The translations under genes and the position numbers were made by a program. Of a DNA stretch of 64,000 nucleotides, positions 30,780 to 42,651 are shown piece by piece (positions within the stretch are counted from its first letter, which is position 1; every line of letters begins with the position of its first letter). This stretch comes from Isochrysis galbana (lineage: Eukaryota > Haptophyta > Isochrysidales > Isochrysidaceae). Below the pieces are notes generated by a model. The model did not search any database, was not told where the DNA came from, and saw only the letters and a program-made list of their open reading frames with translations. The DNA lies in contig CM030937.1 in assembly GCA_018136815.1 (NCBI GenBank), positions 5,694,526-5,758,525 of the forward strand, read 5' to 3'.

Positions 30780-33700
30780 GGCATGACTTCGACTTCTCGT
30801 TCTGCAGTCGCTCTGCGAGACTCTCTCTCTCTCTCTCTCTCTCTCTCCGTCCGCCTCTCCTCGGCCGACGGCAAGAAGATTCGTCCAAAACATTCTCCGG
30901 TCCCAAGATATCTCGTGGGGGGTCTCTCCGCGCTCCGCGAGGGAAAGGACGCGATCTCGCTCCGAGATCGGCCTCGCGCCCTCCCACGCTGCCCCGCCGT
31001 GCCCTCGGTCCCTCGCCCCCCCCGCGGCAGGTTCTTTCCCTCGGCGTGCCGTCCGTCGCCTCCGGCCGTTATATTTATCCCCCCCCCCGCGCGAGGTTCT
31101 CTTCTCCCCCGCGCGCGGTTCGTTTCCTCCGGCCGTCGTTGTTACCCAATACGCCTGTTCCTGTCCCGTCAGCCAAGCCTGTTTCTGATCCCCAACCTCC
31201 ACCCACCGTCGCGGGCCTCCGCTCGCTTCCAAATCCGGCGGCTCGGCGCCATCCCGTCGATCCAAGCCTCGCCGGTGATGCTTCTGAGCGAGAGGTCATC
31301 CTAGCCTCGTGGGGCCAACTGTTTGAGGATGCCGCCTACGAGGTAGCCTCTCTCTACAGGAAGTCCGACGATTTCGAGCTCATCCACGCCATTCTCAACG
31401 GCGGCCTCTCTCGAGCCGGCAATGTTTGGCACTACCGCGTGTTTTTCGAGAAGGAGCACGTGACCAAGTGGGCTCGGAGCCGCTTCTTCCTCGACCGCAC
31501 CCTCCATCACCAAGTCCGAATGGGCAAAGAGCTTTCCGAGATCAAGTTCCCGAAGGGCCTGGCCTCGGACAACGTCCAAACAGCGGCCACCTCCTGGAAT
31601 GATTTTCGTCTGTCCTTCATCAAGCCGCTCGAGCGCGCCCTCTCGCTCGGCTGCGACCACCGTGAAATCTTTACATCCTTGCTAGCGGCCGCCAACTTGT
31701 GCACCACCGGCAACCAAAGGATCTACGCCTTCCTCCTCGATCTCGCCGAAGACCCGGTCTTCTCTCTCAACCCCGCGCTGGCCTGCGACGTGCTTCTCCG
31801 CAAGTGCGACGCCACCTTCGCGGCCAACGTGCCCGGCTTCGCCAAAGACTCCGCCTCCATGGAGTGGGACAGGCTCGTAGCCCGTGAAGCCGGCTCCGAT
31901 CTCTTAGAGTTATCCAAGAATTTGGTGCGCGCGTACGTCCGCAAGATGGGTGACGCGAAGGTGGATGCCACGACGGTCTGGGACCACCCAAACATGTCGC
32001 ACGATATCAATCAACGATTCGAGTCCATCATTCGGAACGACAAGGTCGACGCGGCTCGCGGCGTGGATAACGCGACCAAGTTTGGCGAGTGTCTTGCAAA
32101 GACTCGCTTCCGCGTCGAGAACCACGAGCTCCCTCGCTCGGCCCTTTCGTGCGTCAACCTCTGCCAGCGCTACCTGAGCCCGTACGAACAAGCCCGTGCT
32201 AGCCAACAACAGACGTCGGTCGCGGTCGCCGCCGTGACGCCGCCGGCGACTACTTCCAAGTCCACCAAGACCGCCAAGGTTGCTAAGGCTGCCTCTAACC
32301 CCGCGGACACTACGGCTTCGATGGTCGCCGCCGTCCAAGCAGCGGTGGCCGAGGCATTAAAATCGCAAAACAACAACTCGAACCGCAAGGCGACTGGCGC
32401 TGACAATCGTCGGGCTCCGCCTCCGCCTACGAATTACTCCGCATCGTCTCCGTTACCGGACGCACTTCTTGACCGTCCTCTCGGCAAAAGCACGTCTTCT
32501 CGTCGCCAATGTGATCCCCCTCCGAACGGCCTTGGGCTTCCGGCCGATTCGGGCCTCTCGGAATGGGATCCAGCTAGCTGGTCTCGAGCACGAGCCCGTT
32601 TCTGGCAAATTTCTCGTTACGCGGGTCACCCGGCCCTTCGCGCTGCGCTCACGCGCTGCCGTCCCTCGGATGCCACCATGACGGCGCCGCGTCTCGACGA
32701 CTTAGACCGCGACGTCAAGGAGTGGACCGACGCCAACGGCTGCGCGTACTGCGCCTTTCGTCCCCGGGCTCCATCTGGTACGCCCGAAGCAGACCTGTGG
32801 AAGTATGGCACGGGCGACGGAGCTCATAACCCCGTCGTTTGCCAACCGTACATTCGTTTTCTCTGCGAAGGTGGCAGTGGCGAGTGTGGTAACGACCCAG
32901 AAGTCCACCGCCGCCTCCGCACGATGGTTGTTCTCCGTCCGGCCCAGTAGGTCGCCGGCGGGGCCCACGTCCGCGCTGTCACCCCGCTACCAGTCCAGGG
33001 TAGTGGGCCTGAACGCCACCCACCAAAAGATCGTATTATGCTACGGCCGAGTACTTCTACGGCCTCCAACCAGTACCCTAAGATTCCGCAAGTTCCAGAC
33101 AAGCCCTTCCACCTCCACCCCCCTCTTTCTCCTGCCTCCTCGCCGATTACCCCTATTTCTCCCAATGCCGATAATTCCATCCTGGTTCTCGATATCACGC
33201 ACGAGTCCTCCAAACCAAGTCAACCGTCCCCGCCTCTCTATCAACTCAAGCCGCTGAACCGCTACCCCACGCCACTCCCCAAGCATCAACAGTCCAAGAC
33301 CTCACGGTCTGCGAAAATCCAGCCGCCGCAGGCCCAATCCAACCTTCAATCTCTCAAATCAAATTTCGCATGTCCGAGCCACAAAACGTCTCCCGAGTAC
33401 GAGTCCGAGTCCAAGTCACGTTCAGAATTGCCCTCTTCGTCTTACGCCACCGCGCGCCCATCTACGAGTCTGAGCCCAGTCCAGTCATCACCGGTATCAC
33501 CAGTCTCCATCGCTACGACGATGGAGGCGCAGTTCTCCGGTTCTTCCCCACTTTCTTTCGAGTCCGAGTCCAAGCCTGTTTTGAGCAAACCCCGTTCTGA
33601 GCCATCCGAGTCCGAGTCCGAGTCCGAGTTTACAATGTCACCGAGCCCTACCACGCGGTCGACCGCAGGATTAACGGAGCTCCAGCCACCCACTGAGCCT

Positions 33701-36700
33701 CCGACGACCACTCCTTCCGAGGGAGTGTTCACCTTCGGTCCTCCACGCCCCGAGTCTGAGTCATTTGGAATCTCCGGTCACGTCCAGAATTCCAACCACA
33801 CCCGAGCCCCGTTTCACGAGCCACCGCGTATCGAGTCCAAACACAAGCTGACGCCGAAGCCCTCGACGACAGCCACTGTGTCCTTATCCCAGCCACCGTT
33901 TCGAGTCTCGCCGCAGCCGGCCTGCCACTCCAGCAAGCTGCACGCCGCCGAGCCGATCCCTTCCGTTTCCGTTCCGAGTCCGAGTCCAATCGCACAAGAC
34001 AATGCATCCCGAGCCCGCGTAATCAAGCCCGTCACCGAGTCCGAGATTACGGCCGCACCGAGCCAACCGGTGCTGGCCACCGTGCCCCTATCGTCATCAC
34101 AAGCTTCAGCCTCGTCCTCACCGACGGTTGCGACGCCAGGGGGCTTCACCTTTGGGCCGGCACCGTCCGTTCCCATTTCGAAAGTGAGCCCTGTTTTCAG
34201 TGCCCAGCACGCCAGAAACGACGAGTCCGAGTCCGAGTACCAATTAACGTCACCGCGGAGTCTGCGGTCGACCACCGGCGTTCCCACGCCACCCCATCAA
34301 CCGAGAGCCATGGAGGAGCTGGCACAGCCGTCTCCTAGCCCCTCTGAAGTCGCCGAGTCTTCCGAATTCGAGTCTGAATCCACCGTAATTTCAGCGGTCC
34401 ATCCACCCGCTAGCCCGAGCCAAGTCCTCCGAAGAATGCTTCGCATTGCAGAACCTCTTCGGCCACCACCCACGCCAGCCGCTGCCGCAGAGCCACCACC
34501 CTGGCCTCAGCCTTCCCCGCAGCCGGCTTCTACGACAGCCACGTCCCTTCTTTCGCCGGCGCCGACCCCGCCGACGACAGATTGCAACGAAGTCGATGCC
34601 TGGCCCGATTCCTCTCCCGACGTGACCATGGAGAGTGACCACAACTCCCTTGCACGTCGAGGAACGGCCGCCTCCCAAACCGAGCTTCTACGCCCATTGA
34701 GCCAGCCCAACCGAGTCTCTAAGCCATGTCCTTCATGTCTCTCACCGGTGGTCTCGCGGCCGCGGCGTCCGTCGCCGCAATCCGACACCCCACTTCTCCG
34801 AGTTTCTTCGTCAATCCCGTCCTCTGAGCCCGTCTCCACGTCGTCGATATCCGAGTCTTCTTCTATTCGTCCTACGTCGCCGCGGCCACCGGTCGCAGCC
34901 TCCAAGCACTGCCTGCCTCTCGATACCACTGCCACCGCCATCATGCGCGTGGCAGCGATCAATGCGTCCGCGATCCAGTCCTTCGATTCCTCTCGAAACA
35001 ACTCCGATGTCGGCACCCGCGATGATACCCCGTCACCCGCTCTCCACGCTCTCGCCTCTCTTCGTGCACGAGCGAGCGGCTCTGCGGTGGTATTACCTCG
35101 GCACCTCACGGAGGCAGCCCAAGAGCTCCGCCGGCCGCGCAGTGGCACCTTAGCCTCGCCTGCCGCCGCGCTACCCAAGCACTTCGATGAGCTTTGCGCT
35201 GAGCTCACGAAGACAAGTCAACAAGTCCAAGACGGGCTGACTTCTGGCTGTCACGCCCCACGAGTTCTCGTCGTTGGTGAGACTAGCGGCGTCGTCTCCT
35301 CCATGTTCCTACTCGCTGGAGCTGATGTAGCTACGTGCGATTTGTATCCTTCCGAGATTGACTACGTGCCCCACTTCCAAGGCGACGCGCTTCATGTCCA
35401 AAACCTAGGTTGGGACCTAGTCATCGCCCACCCGCCCTGCACGTACCTCTCCGCCGTCAGCAGTCAATGGCTCTCCCAAGAACCCGGACGTCGTGCCGCT
35501 CTTGAGTCGGCCGCCCGCGTCTTCAAGTCAATGGCCTCCGCCACTGCTCCGTTTGTAGCGGTTGAGAACCCTCGGATGCATGCGGAAGCTCGCCGTTTAG
35601 TCGGGGGGTTGACCCCGACCCAATTCGTCCAACCCTGGGAGCACGGCACTGGACACCAGAAAGCCACCGGGTTGTACCTCACCAAAGGGCTGCCGCCTCT
35701 CCAGCCAACCTGCGTCGTGGATGGCCGTGAGTCGGCCATGGCTAACCTCTCTCCTTCACCGCACCGTGGCGCCCTTCGCAGCCGCACCTACGTCGGTGTA
35801 GCTGGAGCGATGGCGACCCATTGGATGCCTGTTCTTCTTCGACATTTGAGCCAACAGGGAGACCAGCCATCGACGAAGAAACTGTCCGCGTTGGAGCTAC
35901 TCGCTTGCGCGCGGCGCAGCCTATCGGACCGGCCTTCCCTTAGCTCGACTGAGGCTACCGCATACGAGCCGTGGTCGGCTCTTCATCGTTATGAGAGGGG
36001 GAGGGAATCTAGTGAAGTTTCTTCCGACCCCGTTGTTTCCCGTCCAGCTACTCCCGAGTCAGACAACCACGAAGACCAAAAAGAAACCCACGATAACCAC
36101 GACAACGACACGCCACTCTACGCCTCCGAATCTACTCTCCACGACCCATTCTCTCCATGGACCGCCCCGCCTCCGGCACGCGCGAGCTCGCCGCGTCCGA
36201 CGACGCCGACGACTCTCCGGAAGCGGCGCCAACAATGGCAATCATTCGGAGTGAACGGGGACCAGAAATGGTCCAACGTCACGCTCGAAACCGCTGACGA
36301 AATAAGAGCGCAAGCTCTAGCCGGACGAGGCGCCGACGAGGAATCCGACCTCGCCGCTGCCGTCCGAGCGCCGATCGAGTTCGTGGAAGCCAAAGGCATC
36401 CGCGCCGAAGAGCTAGCCTCATTAGTTCGAAGACCCAAGACAGAAGCCCAAGCTCGTCTCGAGAAAGACTGGGAAAAGATGTCCAACCACCCGAGGCACC
36501 CCACCGACAAGAGAGGCCTGGGATACACTAGTCCCAAGCTATCACCCTGCACCGCTACCAACGAGGACGACGCCTCTAGACCCTCTGCCACGATAGCGGC
36601 AGTCGGATTACCCGAAGAGACGACGATCACCATGACGACGAATTCACCCGAGCAACCACGCTGTCGACCAACCCCGTCCCCGTCCGACACCATCGCACAC

Positions 36701-39700
36701 GTGACCGCGCACCGACCGGATAGCATCGTGGATACCCTACCATCTGCCTACCCAAGGCATTGCCTATATGTTCGAGACCTAGTGGTCTGCCGCTCCGGCG
36801 AGGCTACCGGCAAAGAAGGAGTTATCTTAGCCGACTCCGCTCTCACGGTCAACAGCACACTCGCTGACACCGGAGCTGGCCCGTCGGTCGTGACCACTTC
36901 CCTCTTGTCCAGCCTACCCAAAGACGCATGCGTCGAGCGGCTGCCACAAGCCGTAGTGACACCGCTTCACGGTCCGGACGGCCTGCCTCTTATCACGCGA
37001 GGCAAGGCTCGAATCGTCTTCTCCGTCGGTGGATTTCTCTTTCGTCATACGTTCATGGTGATTGAAGGCAACCCGATGCTGCTGCTCGGGAACGACTTCT
37101 TAGCCACGCACGCCGCTTCGATTCAGCTCGCCTCCGACAGCGCGGACGGCTCTATCACCCTCGGTGCTCCATCCACGGTGGCTCCTCTTGAGGTTAATGG
37201 CAGTCCAAGCCCCGACGCTCCGCCGATCTTTCGCGTCTCGACGTCACCGATAGCGGTGGTCCCTGTCAGCATGACTTGTGCACAGGTCTGTCCGACCTCC
37301 GCGAACCCAATCACGACTGACTTCTTCCGAGGGCCGCAGGCCATCAAAAACGACAACCAGCTAGTCACCGAGCCTCTCTTCAGCACGGCCGATGAGTTTG
37401 CCGCCAAAGCGCCGGCATCATGTGGCTCCGAGTACCTCCTATACACCCACGAACCTATCACGATCCCGGCCTATCATCGGGCAACGTTTCACGTCCGAAT
37501 TCCGCTAGCTCTTCGAGAACACGAAGACTGCGCCATGCTCGTGGACCGACTCCCTACGCGTGAAACGATCGATAGCTCTCCTCTCGTCATTCCCCAAGTA
37601 GAGAGGTCGAACTCCGACCACACCATCGCGGTTACGGTGGTCAACACTGACCCCAAACCTCTACACCTTCCGTCGTTCCATCCTGTAGCTTCGCTACAGG
37701 TTCGATTCAAAATTCACGCTGGAACATATCGCCGCGTCGGGGCCGTTAACTCGCCGGATGTGATTGAGTCGCTCGACGAGGACCAGCGTAAGCTCCTCGA
37801 GGCAGCCAAGATCGACCCCGAAGGCCGTCTCTCGATGCCCCAACGTGAACAAGTTCGTCGTCTACTGGCCCGACGTATCGCTGCTTTCGCAATTGACCCG
37901 ACCAACCCGAATCACACTCACGTGATGGAGGTAGAGCTACCACTCAACCCCGGAGCCGAAGCTCACCGCCACGCACCGTCTAGAGTTGGACGAGAGGGTG
38001 AGAAGATCATAGAGGACGAAGTTTGCAAGATGGAGTCCGCGGGCATCATTAGGAAATCAAATTCGTCGTGGGCCTCTCGAGTCGTGCTAGTCACTAAGAA
38101 GGATGGCTCCGTACGTTTCTGCGTAGATTATCGCGACGTCAACTCCAAGCTTCGTCTAGAGGACAGCCCTCTTCCCCTCACGGTAGAAGCCATCGACCGA
38201 TTGTCGTCCGGCCAAGGCAACCTTGATTCTCTATTCCTTTGCACCCTGGACCTGGCATCTGGTTTCTGGGGTATACCGATCAAAGAGTCCGATAAACATA
38301 TCACCGCGTTCACTACTCATCGCTGCAAGTACGAGTTCAATTACTTGCCTTTTGGTGTTCAATCCGGTCCCTCGTATATGTGCCGCCTCATGGACGCCGT
38401 TCTCGGTGGGCTGGCATGGGAGATTTGTATGCCATACTTGGATGATGTCGGCGCCTGGTCGACAGGCGTAGGTGACTCGCTGCAGGCCAGGGAAGAGTCG
38501 TCATTCCAACAAATGTTACACCGTCTTGATCTTGTCTTGGAACGTCTCATCTGGGCGAGCCTCACTTGCAAGATGTCGAAATGCGTTTTCTTTGCCACCT
38601 CGGCTGAATATCTCGGCCACGTTGTTTCGCGTGAAGGTCTTCGGATGGATCCCAAGAAAGTGGAAGCCGTCTCGAAAATCGACCCTACCCAAATCAACTC
38701 TATCGAAGCCGTCCGTTCTTTCCTTGGACTGTGCTCGTACTACCGCCGTTTTATACGCCGTTTTGCGATCCGTGCAGCGCCGTTAACTGCTCTCACGCGG
38801 AAAGGGTGCGATGTCCCGGTCGAGTCGCAAACAGAAGCCTGTCGCCAGGCTATCGAAGATCTCAAGCAAGCTATCTGTGAAGAACCCGTACTCGCACCTC
38901 CTCGAGACGACCGTCCTTTCCTCGTTAAGACCGACGGTGCTAGCAAGCTAGGCATCGCCGGCGTCCTTGCTCAGAAAGACGACGAAGGGAGAGAGCGCGT
39001 TGTTGCATACTACGGTCGTAGTTTGAGTCCGGCTGAGCGCCATTGGACAGTTACTGAAATCGAACTTCTAGCAGCGCTAGAATCGATCCGAAATTGGAGG
39101 CCTTATCTTTGGGGTCGCCACTTCACCCTCGTCGTAGACCATTCAGCTTTGCGCTGGCTTCACACGATGAAAGATCAAGTCACCGGTGGTCCAGCCTCGC
39201 GCCTCATGCGATGGGTCCTGAAGCTAGCCGAATATCGATTCGACGTCGTGCACAAACCTGGAGTCACTCACTGGGACGCCGACGGCTTATCCCGCCTAGT
39301 TGCTCTCGAGCCCGATCACGATCCTCTCCATCTCGAGGAGAGTGACGTCCATTCTTTCGATTCTTCCGAAATTCACGACATAGTTGCCGCCGCGGTTACT
39401 TCATCCACCCTCACCGCTCGCCGCCAACAAGCAAACGATAGGCTCGCTCGTCAAGCATCGGAATCTTCGGAGTCGATTACCTCCTCGTATCTCGATGTGG
39501 GCGTGCCTCATGCAGACGAATTGCGTCAAGCGCTCTCTACCGACGAGTTCGCTAGCTCGATCATTTCTGAACTCGAGTCGATCCTTCCGAAAGCTTCCTC
39601 TTCGATCGACTCTAGCTCGTCGTCGAAGAAGAGGTCCCGATTCCTGCTTCGCGATGGCCTACTCTACTACCACCCCCAGTCGCCTGCCACCACCTCCCAC

Positions 39701-39778
39701 AAGCCTCCTTTCGCACTTCCGCGCCCACCGTGCTCCGTGCGTGCGTCGTGCGTCGTGCGTCGATCACCATGCCCGTAG
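30780..39778 (+). mobile_element. Long Ty3/gypsy-like LTR retroelement with a cytosine methyltransferase-like domain in pol
   Basis: Two long frames lie one after the other: a gag-like protein (31046-32950) with helical capsid-like part and a Cys-rich tail, and a very long pol-like frame (33038-39778, 2246 codons). Parts of pol in order: Ser/Glu/Pro-rich region with SESE repeats (about 33350-34400); a domain resembling phage and bacterial C5 cytosine methyltransferases (about 35258-35860); an aspartic protease with DTGAG (about 36850-37130); reverse transcriptase with YLDD (about 38080-38700); RNase H (about 38915-39300). This order is Ty3/gypsy type. I recognise no integrase part and no LTR pair, so the copy is treated as broken, with few breaks. 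Frames this long imply a young insertion. It lies between pieces of an older related gag. Confidence 0.85.
35258..35860 (+). other. C5 cytosine methyltransferase-like domain within the retroelement pol
   Basis: This domain lies inside the pol frame, around its residues 740-940. A SAM-binding start (VLVVGETSGVVSSMFLLAGA, then VATCDLYPSE), DLVIAHPPCTYLS with the Pro-Pro-Cys of C5 motif IV, VAVENPRMHA with the Glu-Asn of motif VI, and a late block KATGLYLTKGLPPL. The last block, together with QPWEHGTGH, is the pattern I know from small phage and bacterial 'DNA cytosine methyltransferase' proteins rather than from plant or animal DNMTs. Activity is unproven; the closeness to that family is my recognition from memory and was not searched. 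Confidence 0.75.
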
Positions 39779-39779
39779 T

Positions 39780-40290
39780 CACCCCCGAGGAAAGCTCCAT
39801 GAGCTCCCCACAAGAACCGCGTTCCGCGCTAGCTGCCGGCGCGCCCTCGCAGGCAATCTCCAAGAGTGAGATCAGCCTTGCTCTGACAGTCTTCTTCACG
39901 GCCACCTACATCCCTAGGTGGCTCGAATCCCGGTCCAAGTCCAAGTACAACCCTAATTACCAAGCCCGCATGACTGAGCAACTTTGCGGCCTCAAGTTCC
40001 CCAAAGAACTGAAGTCTGACTCGACGGAGACCGCGGCCGCAGCGTGGGGCAGTTACCGCCTCAAGTTCTCCATGAATCTCGAGAGAGCGCTGTCCGTCGG
40101 CTGTGACACCCGGGGCATCTTTGCCAACCTCCTTGCGGCTGCCTCCGGGCCCGACACGGGCAACGCACGGGTCTCCGCCCTGCTCGACGAGATCATAGAA
40201 GACACCGCCCTTGCGGTTAATCCCCTCTTGGCTTGCGATCTGCTGCTGTGCCGCGTAGACGAGACCTTGAGGCTTAAAATAACCAGGTGT
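39780..40290 (+). mobile_element. Ty3-like gag fossil, fragment right of the long element
   Basis: About 165 codons resembling the middle of the long element's gag (CGLKFPKELKSDSTETAAAAW against SEIKFPKGLASDNVQTAATSW; LERALSVGCDTRGIFANLLAAA against LERALSLGCDHREIFTSLLAAA). A broken remnant, more diverged than two recent copies would be. It faces the same way as the fragment at 30268-30573. Confidence 0.75.
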
Positions 40291-41249
40291 CGATCCGTCA
40301 ACCGTGGGACATCAGTCGAGTTGAGCTATCGAATGTCCATGGCTATTTATACACCCCGTGTTGGACGATCGCCCCTCGTGGCAAGAGTTCAGATGGGTTG
40401 TCCAAGATGTCGACGAATGGCTGGCACGCCGTGCACCGGCGCCCCCGCGGAGGCGCCGTGCGTGCGCACAGCGGCTGTTCCCCTCTGCCACTCTGGTCGC
40501 ACATATACGTAAACGAGCCATGCGCGTTAGATCTCTCGCGGGGACAGGTGTGATGAGCTGCAATCACCCATGCGCACGCCGTGCATGCGCATGACGCGAT
40601 GTGCACCGGTTCCCCCCGCGGGGGGGGCCGTGCGTGCGCATAGCAACTTCTGAGGTTCACGCCGTGCGTTCGCTCTTTCCGCGGGGGAACTCTGGGCGCA
40701 GAGTGCCGGCGGGAACCCGAAGGGCACCCCCTGGGACCAGTGCGACTTTCACGTTATACGGCGATGACACTTACGAAAAAAACAGGCTGGGTAGTCTCAC
40801 TCCCCCCCCCCCCCCTCTCTCCATTCCCCCTCCCCCGTCTCATCGTCCCCAGTGAGAGAGAAGGCTGCCTGCCCTCTCTCCTTCCACTGCTCGCTCACCC
40901 TCCAGCTCTCTCTCCTCGTCCTCGTCTTCCTCCACGATGGTGTCGACTCGGCGCGCATCCGCACGGTCATCCTCCTCTCGCGCTCCTGCTCGCTGGTTGC
41001 GTTCGACCCTCTCGCCACGGCCACCGGTCGACTGGACGCCGAGCGCGAGCGCTGCTCGCACGACTCGTCCCACCTCTTGCTCCACGGCTGCGGCGGAGAT
41101 GGAGTCTCTTCGCGCTCCCGAGGCTGAGCAGGAGTCTCTTTCTCCGTTCGAGGATGTCACCACCACCATCATCGACAAGGACTGCGGGCCTGTGGAAGAA
41201 GGAGCAGACGAGAACTGTGCGTCGGACGCTCCAGGCCTTCTTCTTTTCA
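40291..41249. other. Repeats and unrecognised sequence
   Basis: From about 40420 to 40700 a block built on GCCGTGCRTGCGCA is present in three diverged tandem copies of about 110-150 bases. A piece of it (TGCAATCACCCATGCGCACG near 40558) recurs in reverse at about 53440-53470. An open frame at 40937-41254 has Ser/Arg-rich start and acidic end but no recognisable family. C run at 40801-40814. Confidence 0.45.
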
Positions 41250-42130
41250 TATAAGTTTAGGCCCAATACGCGCTGAAATTCGACATTCAGTCTTCGATTG
41301 AACTCCAAATAAACCAATTCATTTCCCATCAGATCGTCCGATTTCGTCGCTTCCCCCTACTAACCCGTAGAGAAAAAAATCCCGGAGAAGGCGCGCCTCT
41401 CACCGCGCCCACTGCAGCCTGGTCCTCTTTTGACGGAACGTGACTTCCCACAGGTTAGAAGTAAAAGCCTGTCATCGTATGGAATACGACAACCGAGCTC
41501 TGCAAAGCGGCACACCTCGGCAACTCCACCGACACATCTAGAAGAGCCCAAGCCGACACGGGCCGGCAACCCAAAAAAAGAATAGACGCAAACGATTTTT
41601 CCGCCCACTCTTCCAAACCGTAGACAACGAAGAACGAAGAACTTGCACCAAGCCCCAAACTAACACGATTAGCACAAAAACTAAAGATAGAACACAAAAT
41701 CAAACACGAAAATGTAAAGCAAGACGAAAACTAAAGATAAGCCCAGGGAGCGCGAGGCGAAGCGCCCCACAAAAGTAGAACACCTTGGGGAAGGGCCCCC
41801 ACACAGAGGCGCACACGAACGCGCCCCCACCCAAGCAGATACAAAAGGCCCGTCCTCCCCCTCCCCCAGCGTTAGGCCCAAAGTAGTGTACGTGAGCCGA
41901 CCCCCGAAACCAAACAAAAAGGAACGAGGGGGGGAACGGGAAGGGGAGTGAGGGTAGGGCGAAGGCGAAGGCGATGCCAGGCGTAGACCCCAGAAAAGGG
42001 GACGGCTGCTAGCAACGTAGTAGTCATCTTCAAGAATATTTTTTCTATCTGAGCATACGGGCTTATAAACCATGGTCTCATTCTCTCATCTCTCAATCTG
42101 CTTAGAAGGAAAAGGTTGTTTGCGGAGGCG
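41250..42130 (+). mobile_element. Probable LINE 3' tail and untranslated region
   Basis: The plus strand reads a basic, Lys/Arg/Thr/Gln-rich peptide with several stops (ATQKKNRRKRFF near 41565), then a C-rich tail ending at about 41895 with GTTAGGCCCAAAGTAGTGTACG. Both the AACCCAAAAAAAGAATAGAC word (compare 57639 and 57749) and the ending resemble the LINE tail near 57.7-58.09 kb. It is a decayed, 5'-truncated copy if this is right; no reverse transcriptase is present. Confidence 0.4.
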
Positions 42131-42651
42131 TCACTCCTTTGCCGTGTAGTCGGCCTTTGAGTTAGGACTCCGGTTAGTTAGACCGATACAAACATGTGTT
42201 TTCAAAAGAAAAAGGGAATTGAAGCGATTGGTCGTGCTACAATATGATTTGGAGGAATGAACGAAGATGAAGAAACGACATATTGTAAGCCATATACCTA
42301 TCCCTATCGGTGACTGAAGACGATAGGGGAATAAGCTTCTATGGTCTTCTTCATGCGGCACTACGTCGTAACAGATCACCTGGGCAAGCATCCGGCGGTG
42401 AAACAACCAAGCACGACCCCTGCCCAACGTCACCCACACTGAAACGCTGCTGTGAGCATATACTGCAGACGTTATTCCCCGCTGGGTGGCACACATAGTA
42501 GCCACGCTTATGGAAACCTAGCCGGCGAGGGGTGCACGCAGCATCCCACACGGCGGCGAGCCGGCCTGTGGACGGCTCCAGCTGCGCTGTCGCCGTCCGC
42601 CCACCCCTCACGGTATGCCATCGCGTCGCCAAGAAGAAGCGCGGTGGCCCG
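42131..42651. other. Intergenic, no gene seen
   Basis: The 3' flank of the minus-strand WD40 gene. Short frames only. Confidence 0.4.

Noticed and set aside
40937-41254. A 105-codon protein gene
   Set aside because: Ser/Arg/Pro-rich start with an acidic end, no family match, surrounded by repeats; could be coding but not supportable.
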